Source: DATKRB01 sp036501425 (GTDB lineage Bacteria > Actinomycetota > Acidimicrobiia > Acidimicrobiales > RAAP-2). From it: a stretch of 64,000 nt of DNA. Under the pieces are notes generated by a model that was given only the letters and a program-made list of their open reading frames with translations, searched no databases and was not told the DNA's origin. Positions 23,699 to 32,033 of this stretch are shown here, one piece after another. The stretch is taken from assembly GCA_036501425.1 (NCBI GenBank), contig DASYAI010000046.1, forward strand, positions 8,282-72,281, in the 5' to 3' direction. The position numbers and the translations under genes are program-made. The number at the start of each line of letters is the position of its first letter. Position 1 is the first letter of the stretch.

Positions 23699-23968
23699 TC
23701 ACCTGGCGGATCGGCCTGACCAGTGTGAGGACGGGTCGCTCGCCGGAAAGGTCTCTTCGAGCTCCTCGTCGAGGCATTGCTCGGAGACCGGGGCGGGTCC
23801 CCGGGGGTTGGGGGCGCCGAACGTCGGCGGCGGGCCCATCGGACTGGGTGGTCCATCGGTCGGCTCTTGGTCGATCGGCTCCTCGGCTAATTCGCCGTTG
23901 TCTTGGCGCACGATCTGCTTCTCGCCGTCTGCGGCGACGAGGCGCTCGGGCCGACGTTCGGGAGTCAC
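23699..23968 (-). CDS. Small conserved hypothetical with LDEELEETFPASDP motif
   Basis: 89 residues: a charged N-terminus with EKQIVRQDNGELAEE, a Pro/Gly-rich linker, and the C-terminal LDEELEETFPASDPSSHW. The D-E-x-L-x-E-[ST]-F-P-A-S-D-P signature marks a small family found in many bacteria with no known function. The GTG overlaps the STAS gene's stop (GTGA, 23965-23968). Confidence 0.8.
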   Translation of the reverse strand: MTPERRPERLVAADGEKQIVRQDNGELAEEPIDQEPTDGPPSPMGPPPTFGAPNPRGPAPVSEQCLDEELEETFPASDPSSHWSGRSAR

Positions 23969-24339
23969 GGTCGAGGCCTTGCGAGCGGGGTGGACGAGAA
24001 CTGCGAGGCGACACTGTCCGAGGCGCCGACGGTGACCATGCGCCCACCTCGGCCCTCGAGGTAATGGTGCAACCCCACCAGGACGTTCACGCCCACGTTG
24101 TCGATTTCTGCCAGGTCGTGGAGGTCCACGATCAATTCGGTGCACCGGGAACACGAGAGCTGGTCGATCTGGGCGTGGAGGGCGGCGATCGAGCTGGCGA
24201 TGAGCTCGCCCGATGCCTTCAGGATCCCGATCTTGCCGCTGCACCGGAGCCCGACCTCCAGCGTGGGCGGCGGTGCGGAGCTCTCCTCGGCACCCGCGGC
24301 GGCCGCGGGCGCTCGATCGGGTGCGAGCATGTCGGTCAT
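23965..24339 (-). CDS. STAS-domain (anti-sigma antagonist-like) protein lacking the phospho-serine
   Basis: 124 residues with a C-terminal STAS domain: GILKASGELIASSIAALHAQID and LIVDLHDLAEIDNVGVNVLVGLHHYLEGRGG. In SpoIIAA-type antagonists the loop reads D-S-[ST]-G with a phosphorylated serine; here it is D80-N81-V82-G83, so kinase control is unlikely. It may be a constitutive antagonist or a member of another sensory system. A cluster of cysteines (SCSRC) is unusual. The ATG at 24339 is preferred over a TTG two codons earlier; GGGGGAA lies upstream. Confidence 0.86.
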   Translation of the reverse strand: MTDMLAPDRAPAAAAGAEESSAPPPTLEVGLRCSGKIGILKASGELIASSIAALHAQIDQLSCSRCTELIVDLHDLAEIDNVGVNVLVGLHHYLEGRGGRMVTVGASDSVASQFSSTPLARPRP

Positions 24340-24519
24340 GGTCAAGTTCCCCCAGGGGTGAAGTGCAGCAAGGCGATAGCCAGGTGGGTCATGGCCACCG
24401 CCCGGTACGACGGCTCAGCAATACCCGGACCCCTGGGGCACAAACCCAGAGGGCCACCACGACGGGTCCCGCTCGATGGCCCCGTCACGCTCCGCGGACC
24501 CTGGGGATCGACCCTCGGG

Positions 24520-25404
24520 TTACGACGAGCCCAGGCCGAACCACTGTTCACGTCGGGCGAAGAGGAACTGGTCGGTCACGAGGTTGAGGATGCGTCGGGC
24601 GTGGTCGAAGCGACCCGGTAGCTCCCCGATGACGGCCAGCTCGACCGGCACCGGGCGACCCATCCGCTCGTAGGCGGCCCGGTACCAGCGACGTCCGAGC
24701 CGCTCGAGCAGGCCGACCGCGCCGCCGCGGTCGATGCCCAGCCACTCGCCGTCGGCCGCGGGCCCTCCGACCGGCACCGTTGCGGCTCCGGCCCGTCGGA
24801 GCCGCGCCTCTTCGATCGGGCCGAAGCCCCGGTTGGCCACCTGGTCGGGGAACACCCCGGTCAAGAAGAGCGACAGGTCGCCCAGGCGACGCAGGATCCC
24901 GGGCCGGTCGGCCTCGGGGACGACCTCCAGCAGGCCGGCGAGCCGGACCGGGTCCAGCTCCGAAAACCGGTGGCGACGGAGACCTCGACGGGTGGCGACC
25001 AGCACCGACCCGCTGGCGACGTGGGTGTAGGAGGCCAAGAGCTCGGCCAGGAAGAGCCGCCGGCGGGGGGCGTGCAGGAAGTCGCGCAGGGGCTCGACGT
25101 CGAAGACGGGTGCTCGAAGGTGCGGACCCAACCACTCGGTCACGTAGGTCATCGAGCCCAGGTTGTCGGCGACACCGTGCACCGCTACGGCGAACATGAG
25201 GAAGGGGGAGACGCCGAGCAACGGCTCGGCGGCCCCGGCGCCACCGAAGAGGGCCTGGCGCACCCGCAGGTCGCCGAGGAGCTCGTCGACGGGGGCCTGC
25301 TCGCCCCCGGGCGGAGCGTCGGCAGCCGCCCGTACCAGGGCGACGTCGTCCGCGCCGAGGTGCTCGAGGTAGCTCTGCGTGACCCTGGTCGCTTCGGTGT
25401 CCAT
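24520..25404 (-). CDS. Conserved hypothetical protein, actinobacterial
   Basis: 294 soluble residues with no motif I can name. Recurrent features are a helical N-terminus (VTQSYLEHLGADDVALVRAAA), a hydrophobic FLMFAVAVHGVADNL, HAPRRRLFLAELLASYTHVASG, a basic VLVATRRGLRRHRFSELD and a C-terminal ARRILNLVTDQFLFARREQWFG. The pattern resembles uncharacterised actinobacterial proteins found beside regulators. The 174-base gap to the STAS gene shows nothing clear. The BTAD gene is divergent, 236 bases away. Confidence 0.75.
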   Translation of the reverse strand: MDTEATRVTQSYLEHLGADDVALVRAAADAPPGGEQAPVDELLGDLRVRQALFGGAGAAEPLLGVSPFLMFAVAVHGVADNLGSMTYVTEWLGPHLRAPVFDVEPLRDFLHAPRRRLFLAELLASYTHVASGSVLVATRRGLRRHRFSELDPVRLAGLLEVVPEADRPGILRRLGDLSLFLTGVFPDQVANRGFGPIEEARLRRAGAATVPVGGPAADGEWLGIDRGGAVGLLERLGRRWYRAAYERMGRPVPVELAVIGELPGRFDHARRILNLVTDQFLFARREQWFGLGSS

Positions 25405-25560
25405 GTCCGTGATGGGTCCGTCGTGGCCGATCTGCTCGCCCAGGTCGACGGTGTGGAGGGCCCCCGGGGCCTCCGGCGCTGGTGGGCTGCCCGAGAAAGT
25501 TTACGGGCCCCCGCACCGGGCGACGTGCGCCGACCGTTCCGGGCGTGGAGCCACGTCACT

Positions 25561-25622
25561 GGTCCCCGGGGGTGCCCCGGGCCGCCGTTCCGCCCCGGTC
25601 CCCGGGGGTGCCCCGGGCCGCC
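25561..25622. repeat. 36-bp-period tandem duplication upstream of BTAD gene
   Basis: A 26-base block with core CCCCGGGGGTGCCCCGGGCC occurs at 25561-25586 and 25597-25622, followed by a partial third copy. Blocks are self-complementary and lie just before the regulator's GTG. The 25405-25640 gap shows nothing else. Confidence 0.65.
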
Positions 25623-25640
25623 ACCCCGGGGGCACCCGAG

Positions 25641-26408
25641 GTGGAGATCCGGGTGCTCGGGCCGATCGAGGTCGTCGGCGCCAGCCGGGCGTTCGAGCGG
25701 ACCGCCAGCCTCGAGCTGGTGGTCTACCTGGCCATGCATCCCCGGGGCGTCACCACCGATGCCTGGGCGACCGCGCTGTGGCCCGATCGACTGGCGGCCC
25801 CGGCCACGCTGCACTCGACCGCCTCCGCCGCCCGGCACGCCCTCGGTCGCTCGGCGGCCGGGACGTTCCATCTGCCTCGGGGTCGGGCCCGGCTGCGCCT
25901 GGCCAGCTCGGTCGCCGTCGACTGGTGGCGCCTGGGGGCGCTGGCCGGGTCGCCCGACCCCGAGCGGTGGCTCGAGGGGCTCCAGCTCGTCCGCGGTCGC
26001 CCGTTCGAGGGCCTGCGGGCGCTGGACTGGACGGTGCTGGAGGGCTTTGCCGCCGACACCGAGGAGGTGGTCGTCGGGCTCGCCCTCCGGCTGGGCGAGT
26101 CCCGGCTGGGGGCAGGGGACGGCGACGGGGCGGCGTGGGCGGCGCAGCGGGGGCTGCTGGCGGCGCCGTTCGACGAACGGCTGCACCGCCTCGTCCTTCG
26201 GGCGGCCGACCTGCGGGGGAACCGGTCCGGGGTGGAGTCGGCCATGGGCCGGCTGCTGCGCCTCCTCGGCGCGGAGGGGCTCCCACCGGAGCCGATCGCG
26301 GCCGGCGGCATCCCCCCCGGATGGGCCGAGCTGGTCCACCCCGAGACGCTCGAGCTCTACCGTTCGCTCTCGGGCCGCGCCACAGGGGGGGCCTGCGTCA
26401 GGCGGTAG
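25641..26408 (+). CDS. BTAD-domain transcriptional regulator-like protein
   Basis: About 255 residues. An N-terminal winged-helix-like part (VEIRVLGPIEVVGASRAF...ELVVYLAMHPRGVTTDAWATALWP) is followed by a bacterial transcriptional activator (BTAD) helical repeat region (LGAGDGDGAAWAAQRGLLAAPFDERLHRLVLRAADLRGN). This is the SARP/BTAD layout without ATPase or TPR extension. GTG at 25641 opens the domain; the longer frame to 25482 would add a repetitive Pro-rich leader encoded by the tandem duplication. Targets unknown. Confidence 0.8.
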   Translation: MEIRVLGPIEVVGASRAFERTASLELVVYLAMHPRGVTTDAWATALWPDRLAAPATLHSTASAARHALGRSAAGTFHLPRGRARLRLASSVAVDWWRLGALAGSPDPERWLEGLQLVRGRPFEGLRALDWTVLEGFAADTEEVVVGLALRLGESRLGAGDGDGAAWAAQRGLLAAPFDERLHRLVLRAADLRGNRSGVESAMGRLLRLLGAEGLPPEPIAAGGIPPGWAELVHPETLELYRSLSGRATGGACVRR

Positions 26409-26421
26409 GGTTCCACCCGCC

Positions 26422-27207
26422 ATGGCACGAGGGTCGACGGGGAGATCGGTGCAGCGTGCGGGCGCCACCGGCGGCGGGCGCACGTACCGGGGCCAGATCC
26501 CGGTCAACTGGTATGCGGCGGTGGTACTGATCGTGGTCGTCGGCCTGGTCTCGATCGTCTACTCGCGCTCGGAGTACCGGCGCCCGAACACCGCGGTCGC
26601 GCCCACCAAGGGGACCACCTGGTACGCCGGGATCTCCTTCGACATCTGCGGCAAGCAGGAGGCGGCGCTGCCGGCGAAGTCCTCCACCACCGGCATCTCG
26701 ACCAGCGGCAACGGCGTCATCGTGATCTCGCCTACGACGGCGGCCCAGGCGGGCAACCACGCCACGCTGGGCCGCTTCGTCGCCGGCTACAAGGGCCTCC
26801 AGATCAGCGCCGACGCGCTGCAGTACCCGGGCATGGCCCGCCTGGCCAACGGCGACACCTGCCCCTCGGGGACGCCCGACGCCGGCAAGAAGGGCTCGGT
26901 CGTGATCGAGAGCTGGCCCAACGTGGAAGCCAAGACCTCCACCCGGGTGACCGGTGACCCCGCCGATTTCAAGATCCCCCAGACGTCGCTGATCGGTGTG
27001 GGGTTCGTGCCCAGCGGGACGAAGCTGCAGAAGTCGGCCAGCGTCGAGGTCGCGGTCCTGCAGGCCGCCGCCGCGGCCGAGTCGGCGACCACCACGACCA
27101 CCGCGCCCGGGTCGACCACCACGACCACTGCGCCCGGCTCGACCACGACGGCGCCCGGGTCGACCACCCCGACCACCGCCGGGTCGACCACCACCACCGC
27201 CAAATAG
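26422..27207 (+). CDS. Membrane-anchored hypothetical protein with Thr-rich repeat tail
   Basis: 261 residues: basic N-terminus, one transmembrane helix (WYAAVVLIVVVGLVSIVY), an extracytoplasmic domain with two cysteines (FDICGKQE, GDTCPSGT) that could form a disulfide, and a Thr/Pro/Ser tail of APGSTTTTT-type repeats. It overlaps the next gene's GTG by one base (TAG/GTG at 27205-27209), so it is co-expressed with a sugar nucleotidyltransferase. Similar anchored proteins sit beside sugar-activation genes in related actinobacteria. Function unknown. Confidence 0.8.
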   Translation: MARGSTGRSVQRAGATGGGRTYRGQIPVNWYAAVVLIVVVGLVSIVYSRSEYRRPNTAVAPTKGTTWYAGISFDICGKQEAALPAKSSTTGISTSGNGVIVISPTTAAQAGNHATLGRFVAGYKGLQISADALQYPGMARLANGDTCPSGTPDAGKKGSVVIESWPNVEAKTSTRVTGDPADFKIPQTSLIGVGFVPSGTKLQKSASVEVAVLQAAAAAESATTTTTAPGSTTTTTAPGSTTTAPGSTTPTTAGSTTTTAK

Positions 27208-28283
27208 TGCGAGCAGTCGTCCTGGTCGGCGGCGAGGGCACCCGCTTGCGTCCGCTGACCTACAGCGCACCCAAGCAGATGCTGCCCATCGTCGGCGTGA
27301 CCATGATCGAACGGGTGCTGGGCTCGCTGGCGGCGCATGGCGTCGACCGGGCGGTGCTGTCGCTCGGGTACCTCCCCGACGTCTTCGTCGGCGCCTATCC
27401 CGAGGGGGTGGCGGCGGGGGTCCGCCTCTCCTATGCGGTCGAGCCCGAGCCCTACGACACCGCCGGCGCGGTCCGCTTTGCCGCCGAGTACGCCCAGATC
27501 GACGAGACCTTCGTGGTGGTCAACGGCGACGTGCTCACCGACCTGGACCTCGGCGCGCTGGTGGGGTTCCACCAAGCCCGAGGAGCCGAGGGCACGGTCG
27601 CCCTGCACCCGGTGGCCGACCCCTCGGCGTTCGGCGTCGCGGTCCACGACGCGCAGGGTCGGGTCACCGAGTTCGTGGAGAAGCCCCCGCGAGACCGGTC
27701 GCCCAGCAACCTGATCAACGCCGGCACCTACGTCCTCGAGCCGGCGGTGCTGGCACGCATCGCGCCCGGCCGGCGCGTCTCGATCGAGCGGGAGACCTTT
27801 CCGGCCATGGTCCGTGACGGGACGCTGTACGCGTCGGCCGACGACGCCTACTGGCTGGACACCGGGACCCCGTCGGCGTACCTGCAGGCCCACCGCGACC
27901 TGTTGGCGGGCCGTCGAGGGGGGATCCCCTCGCCCGGCGCCGTCGAGCACCAGCCCTCGATCTGGACGACGGGCACACCGGTGATCGAGGGCGACGTGGT
28001 CGCCCCGAGCTGGCTGGGCGACGGCGCGTCGGTGGCCCCGGGCGCCGTCGTGTCGGGTTCCTCGCTGGCGGCGGGGTGCGTGGTGGAGCAGGGGGCCAGC
28101 GTCGTCGACTCGGTGCTGCTGGCCGGGGCCCGGGTGGCTGCCAACGCCAGCGTCGCCGGCTCGGTGCTCGGACCGGGCTCCACCGTCGGCGAGCGCTGCG
28201 ACGTCCGACCGATCTCGGTTCTCGGTGCTGGGGCGGTGGTGGCCTCGGGCACAATGGTGGACGGGAAACGGGTACCGGCCTGA
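27207..28283 (+). CDS. Sugar-1-phosphate nucleotidyltransferase (mannose-1-P guanylyltransferase-like)
   Basis: 358 residues: N-terminal nucleotidyltransferase (VLVGGEGTRLRPLTYSAPKQMLPIVG, res. 5-30; VVNGDVLTDLDL; VTEFVEKPP) and a C-terminal left-handed beta-helix of hexapeptide-like repeats (GDGASVAPGAVVSGSSLAAGCVVEQGASVVDSVLLAGARV). This layout matches actinobacterial GDP-mannose pyrophosphorylase (Rv3264c type) and related GlmU/RmlA-like enzymes. Mannose 1-phosphate is likely since phosphomannomutase and isomerase genes lie further right. Confidence 0.9.
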   Translation: MRAVVLVGGEGTRLRPLTYSAPKQMLPIVGVTMIERVLGSLAAHGVDRAVLSLGYLPDVFVGAYPEGVAAGVRLSYAVEPEPYDTAGAVRFAAEYAQIDETFVVVNGDVLTDLDLGALVGFHQARGAEGTVALHPVADPSAFGVAVHDAQGRVTEFVEKPPRDRSPSNLINAGTYVLEPAVLARIAPGRRVSIERETFPAMVRDGTLYASADDAYWLDTGTPSAYLQAHRDLLAGRRGGIPSPGAVEHQPSIWTTGTPVIEGDVVAPSWLGDGASVAPGAVVSGSSLAAGCVVEQGASVVDSVLLAGARVAANASVAGSVLGPGSTVGERCDVRPISVLGAGAVVASGTMVDGKRVPA

Positions 28284-28308
28284 CGGGGAACGGCCTGATG
28301 GGGAACGG
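28279..28308 (+). repeat. 15-bp tandem repeat between sugar genes
   Basis: CCTGACGGGGAACGG and CCTGATGGGGAACGG are adjacent (28279-28293, 28294-28308). They span the stop of the nucleotidyltransferase and the spacer before the epimerase ATG. Confidence 0.65.
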
Positions 28309-28323
28309 AGAGCAGACCACCGC

Positions 28324-29298
28324 ATGCGCACGTTGGTGACCGGAGGAGCGGGGTTCATCGGGTCGACCCTGGTCGAGCGGCTGCTGGCCGACGGGCACCA
28401 GGTCGACGTGGTCGACGACCTCTCGACCGGATCACTCGTCAACCTGGCCGACGCCCGGGCGACGGCGGGCCGGCGCCTGACCATCCACCAGCTCGACGTA
28501 CGGCTGGAGGACCTGGTCGAGCTGATGGTGCACCGGCGCCCTGAGGTGGTGTTCCACCTCTCGGCGCTCGACGACGTGGCGGCGTCGGTGCGCGACCCGC
28601 GGGCCGACGCGGCGGTCAACGTCCTCGGCTCCATCAACGTGCTGGAGGGAGCCCGAGCCGCCGGTGCCGAGCGGGTGGTCGTGGCGGCGAGCGGGCTGTC
28701 GCTGTACGGGGCACCGGCGGCCGCCGACCTGCCGATCCGCGAGTCCCAGGTCCATCGCCCCCTGTCGCCCGCCGGCGTCTCGAAGAAGGCGGTCCTCGAC
28801 TACCTCGTCGCCTACCGCGAGCTCCACGCGCTGGAGTTCGCCGCCCTGGCCCTCTCCAACGTCTACGGCCCGCGGCAGCGACCCGAAGGGGGCGTGGTGG
28901 CGGCGTTCGCCCACGCACTGGCGTCGGGCTCCGCCCCGACGATCTGGGGCGACGGCAAGCAGACCCGGGACTTCGTCTACGTCGACGACGTCGCCGACGC
29001 CTTCGTGCGCGCCGCGAGCCGCGGGGGTGGCCTGGTCTGCAACGTCGGGACCGGCAAGGAGACCTCGGTCAACGAGCTCTACCGGTTGCTGGCGGCCCAA
29101 GCAGGGGTGGCGATCGAGCCCCGCCGAGGCGCCCCCCGGCCGACCGACGTCCGGAGGAGCTGCCTCAACGTCGAGCGGGCAGGCATCCAGCTCGGATGGC
29201 GGTCGTGGACGCCGTTGGCCGACGGGCTCCGGGCGGTGTGGATGGACGCCACCACCCGGTCGCGCCCGCCGCGCCAGGTGTCGCGGGCCTCGGGCTGA
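28324..29298 (+). CDS. NAD-dependent epimerase/dehydratase-like protein, catalytic Tyr replaced
   Basis: 324 residues of the extended SDR family: GGAGFIGSTLVERL binds NAD, DDLSTGSLVNL follows as in UDP-glucose 4-epimerases, VFHLSALDDVAASVRDP, ALALSNVYGPRQRP and FVYVDDVADAFVRA are typical. The catalytic YxxxK is SPAGVSK: residue 150 is Ala (GCC at 28771-28773) and only K154 remains. Substrate-binding segments are intact. The enzyme may use another acid, have changed chemistry, or only bind nucleotide sugars. Confidence 0.88.
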   Translation: MRTLVTGGAGFIGSTLVERLLADGHQVDVVDDLSTGSLVNLADARATAGRRLTIHQLDVRLEDLVELMVHRRPEVVFHLSALDDVAASVRDPRADAAVNVLGSINVLEGARAAGAERVVVAASGLSLYGAPAAADLPIRESQVHRPLSPAGVSKKAVLDYLVAYRELHALEFAALALSNVYGPRQRPEGGVVAAFAHALASGSAPTIWGDGKQTRDFVYVDDVADAFVRAASRGGGLVCNVGTGKETSVNELYRLLAAQAGVAIEPRRGAPRPTDVRRSCLNVERAGIQLGWRSWTPLADGLRAVWMDATTRSRPPRQVSRASG

Positions 29299-29339
29299 GC
29301 CGACCGGGTCGGTCCGGCCCGGCCTTCAACGGAGGGCGC

Positions 29340-30098
29340 TCAGCGGAAGAGGTCCTCGGCGGGCGGCCGGACGATCTCGTCGGCGACCGAGCCGGGACGC
29401 AGCCAGGACGCCGGTAGGCCCCGGACGATCACCGCCGGGACCCCGGCCGCCTTGCCCATGACCAGCTCGGCCGCACCGGCGATCTCGTCGGCCACGCAGA
29501 TCTCGGTTGCCACCAGCTCGCGGCCCGAGGCGTCGATCGTGCCCCGCAGGTCGATCACCGCGGCGACGCCGGCGCACCCGATGGCCACGTCGGTGACGCC
29601 CCGGCGCCAGGTGCGCCCGAAGGTGTCCGACACGACCACGCCGACGCGCTGGCCGGTCCGGCGCTCGAGGCTCGATCGGATCCGGCGGGCCGAGCGGTCG
29701 GGGTCCACCGGCAACAACGCCGCCGTGCCCTCGGCCATGTTGGACAGGTCGATGCCGGCGTTGGCACAGATGAAGCCGTGGGTGGTCTCGGTGATGAGCA
29801 GCTCCCCGCGCCGCCGCAGCACCCGTACCGCCTCGTGCTCCACCAGGGCTTCCTTGGCCGCCGGGTCGTCGGCGTCGATCGGCACGACCCGGCCCTCGGC
29901 CTTGGACACCACCTTCTGGGTGACCACCAGCACGTCACCGTCGGTGAGGCGGGGGCCGTCGGGCCGGCGGGCCAGGGCGGCGACGATCTCCTCACCCAGG
30001 TCGGTCCCGCCGGTGATCTCGCCCACGCCCAGTACCGGGACGACCGACAGGACGGCGGCGGCATCGGCCGGCTCGGGCACGGTCGAGGACGCCGGCAC
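29340..30098 (-). CDS. cofE: Coenzyme F420:L-glutamate ligase (CofE), single-domain
   Basis: 252 residues. GVGEITGGTDLGEEI (GDP/F420-0 pocket), VLVVTQKVVSKAEGR, ETTHGFICANAGID, VSDTFGRTWRRGVTDVAIG and VADEIAGAAELVMGKA are family hallmarks. It adds gamma-linked glutamates to F420-0. Mycobacterial FbiB carries a C-terminal nitroreductase-type domain that reduces dehydro-F420-0; here only the ligase is present. The GTG lies 4 bases after the CofD stop, so the two form an operon. Confidence 0.94.
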   Translation of the reverse strand: MPASSTVPEPADAAAVLSVVPVLGVGEITGGTDLGEEIVAALARRPDGPRLTDGDVLVVTQKVVSKAEGRVVPIDADDPAAKEALVEHEAVRVLRRRGELLITETTHGFICANAGIDLSNMAEGTAALLPVDPDRSARRIRSSLERRTGQRVGVVVSDTFGRTWRRGVTDVAIGCAGVAAVIDLRGTIDASGRELVATEICVADEIAGAAELVMGKAAGVPAVIVRGLPASWLRPGSVADEIVRPPAEDLFR

Positions 30099-30102
30099 CT
30101 GC

Positions 30103-31035
30103 TCAGGCGCCGAGGTCGAGGAGGTGCCGGGCCAGTCGGGCCGCCTGGGCCCGGTCGGCCATCACCGTCGCTGCCACCACGCAGCGCACGCCCTCGCGCT
30201 CGACCGCCGGTGCCAGGTCGGCGTCCGCCTGGTCGATCACCAGCGTGCCCACCCACGGGGCGTAGAGCCGCGCCACGCCCACGACCGACGACTCGTGCCC
30301 GAGCTCGCGCAGCAAGCGGTCCGCCGGCCCCTTGAGGGCCGCCCCGGCGACGATCGGCGACACGGCGACCACCGACTCGCGCCGGGCTCGGAGGGCCGCC
30401 TCGATCCCGGGGACGGCGAGGATGGGACCGATCGACACCACCGGGTTCGACGGGCAGACGACCACGGTCTCGGCCGATTCGAGCGCGGCCAGCACCCCGG
30501 GCCCGGGCACCGCGGCGTCGGCGCCCTCGAAGCGGACCGCCCGGACGGGCACGGCGTGGGCGAGGCGCACGAAGTAGTGCTGGAAGGCGACCTCGGTCGA
30601 CGACTCCCCGGCCAGGGCCAGGCGGGTCCGGACGGGATCGTCGGACATCGGGAGCAGCCGGACCCCGATGCCTCGGCGTGCTGCGAGCTCCGCGGTCACC
30701 ACCCCGAGCGTCGCCCCCTCGCTCAGCCGCTGGGTGCGGAACAGGTGTGTCGCCAGGTCCCGATCGCCCAACTTGAACCAGGTCTCGCCGCCCAGCACCT
30801 CCAGCTCGGCGGCGGTGGTCCACGTCTCGTCGGCCACGCCCCACCCGGTGACCTGGTTGTCCAGCCCGGCCAGGGTGTAGGTCACCGTGTCGAGGTCGGG
30901 GCTGATGTGCAGGCCGTGGAGCACCAGGTCGTCGCCGGTGTTGACCACCGCGGTCACCCTCGACCGCTCGACCACCTCCACCACGCCGGCGAGGAGCCGT
31001 GCCGCACCCACGCCGCCGGCCAGGAACGTGAGCAT
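30103..31035 (-). CDS. cofD: 2-phospho-L-lactate (or PEP) transferase CofD/FbiA
   Basis: 310 residues. FLAGGVGAARLLAGV binds GDP; VVNTGDDLVLHGLHISPDLDTVTYTLAG is the diagnostic metal/Fo-binding segment; LPMSDDPVRTRL and VVCPSNPVVSIGPILAVPGI complete the family. It transfers the phosphoenolpyruvyl or lactyl phosphate group to the deazaflavin Fo. Start supported by a TAGGCT box 6 bases upstream. Fo synthase and CofC are not in this window. Confidence 0.96.
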   Translation of the reverse strand: MLTFLAGGVGAARLLAGVVEVVERSRVTAVVNTGDDLVLHGLHISPDLDTVTYTLAGLDNQVTGWGVADETWTTAAELEVLGGETWFKLGDRDLATHLFRTQRLSEGATLGVVTAELAARRGIGVRLLPMSDDPVRTRLALAGESSTEVAFQHYFVRLAHAVPVRAVRFEGADAAVPGPGVLAALESAETVVVCPSNPVVSIGPILAVPGIEAALRARRESVVAVSPIVAGAALKGPADRLLRELGHESSVVGVARLYAPWVGTLVIDQADADLAPAVEREGVRCVVAATVMADRAQAARLARHLLDLGA

Positions 31036-31041
31036 CGGTGC

Positions 31042-31047
31042 AGCCTA
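31042..31047 (-). promoter_or_regulatory. -10 box of the cofDE operon
   Basis: TAGGCT on the minus strand, 6 bases before the ATG at 31035. Divergent to the beta-lactamase-like gene starting at 31076. Confidence 0.48.
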
Positions 31048-31075
31048 TGCCGGGGCCGGTACGCTCTCCATTGCC

Positions 31076-31918
31076 ATGGAGGCCCTCCGTGCGGTCGTGG
31101 ACTGGCCGGTCACCGCGGCGGCGGCGGTCGTCGTCGGCGCCGCCGGGCCGGACTCGTGGGCCACCCGGCGGCGGGGCGACGAGGGGCGAACCTACCCCTG
31201 GGCCTCGGTGACCAAGCTGTGCACCGCCTGGGCGGTCCTGGTGGCGGTCGAGGAGGGCAGCGTGTCGTTGGACGACGCGCTGGGCCCCCCGGGGTCCACG
31301 GTGGCGCACCTGCTCTCCCACGCCTCCGGGCTGGCGCCCGACGACGACCAGGTGCTGTGGCCGCCGGCCCGGCGCCGGGTCTACTCGAACCGGGGCTACG
31401 AGCTTCTGGCCGAGCACGTCGCCGCCCGGACCGGGTTCTCCTTCGCCCAGTACGTCAAGGAGGCGGTGCTCGACCCGTTGGGCATGGGCGGCGCCCGTTG
31501 GCAACCCGGCGGCTCGGCTGCCGCGGGCCTCGAGGGGACACCGCGCGACCTGGCCGCCCTGGCGGGCGAGCTGCTGTGGCCCCGCCTGGTGTCGGCGCCC
31601 ACGATCGAGCGGGCCACCTCGGTGGTGTTCCCCGGCATCGACGGGGTCCTGCCGGGGTTCGGGCGGCAGCGCCCGTGCGACTGGGGGCTCGGGCCCGAGC
31701 TGCGCGGCACCAAGGCCCCGCACTGGACCGGGATGACCAACAGCACCCGGACCTTCGGGCACTTCGGACAGAGCGGCGCGTTCGTGTGGGTGGATCCCGA
31801 GGCGGAGGTGGCGCTCGCCTCGGTGAGCGACCGGGCCTTCGGGGAGTGGTCCCGGCGCCGCTGGCCCGCGCTGGCCGATGCGGTCCTGGCCGAGCTCGGC
31901 CGGCCGGCGCCGGCCTGA
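31076..31918 (+). CDS. Serine hydrolase, beta-lactamase/DD-peptidase-like
   Basis: 280 residues of the class C beta-lactamase-like family. Active-site motifs are SVTK (S44-K47), YSN in VYSNRGY and HFG in FGHFGQSG. No signal peptide is visible, so the protein appears cytoplasmic and may be an esterase rather than a cell-wall enzyme. TLVAHLLSHASGL-like text (TVAHLLSHASGL) is typical. A TACGCT lies 10 bases before the ATG. Confidence 0.88.
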   Translation: MEALRAVVDWPVTAAAAVVVGAAGPDSWATRRRGDEGRTYPWASVTKLCTAWAVLVAVEEGSVSLDDALGPPGSTVAHLLSHASGLAPDDDQVLWPPARRRVYSNRGYELLAEHVAARTGFSFAQYVKEAVLDPLGMGGARWQPGGSAAAGLEGTPRDLAALAGELLWPRLVSAPTIERATSVVFPGIDGVLPGFGRQRPCDWGLGPELRGTKAPHWTGMTNSTRTFGHFGQSGAFVWVDPEAEVALASVSDRAFGEWSRRRWPALADAVLAELGRPAPA

Positions 31919-31979
31919 GAGCAGACCCCGCTTGAGTGCCGTGTGGAAGGCTCGCTTGGTGCCCCTCGACCCGGTCGCG

Positions 31980-32027
31980 CCGACGGTGGGCGGGGACCCA
32001 GCACCGACGGTGGGCGGGGACCCAATA
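31980..32027 (+). repeat. 24-bp tandem repeat before glycosyltransferase start
   Basis: Units 31980-32003 and 32004-32027 share CCGACGGTGGGCGGGGACCC and differ in the last three bases. In frame with the downstream gene they would encode PTVGGDPA and PTVGGDPI; they also place a G-rich ribosome-binding site near GTG 32034. Confidence 0.7.
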
Positions 32028-32033
32028 CCCGTG

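Noticed and set aside
24970..26421. Long upstream extension of the 26422 membrane protein gene
   Set aside because: The frame stays open antisense to the 294-residue gene and out of frame with BTAD, but gives Arg/Pro/Gly-rich nonsense; the ATG at 26422 begins recognisable protein.
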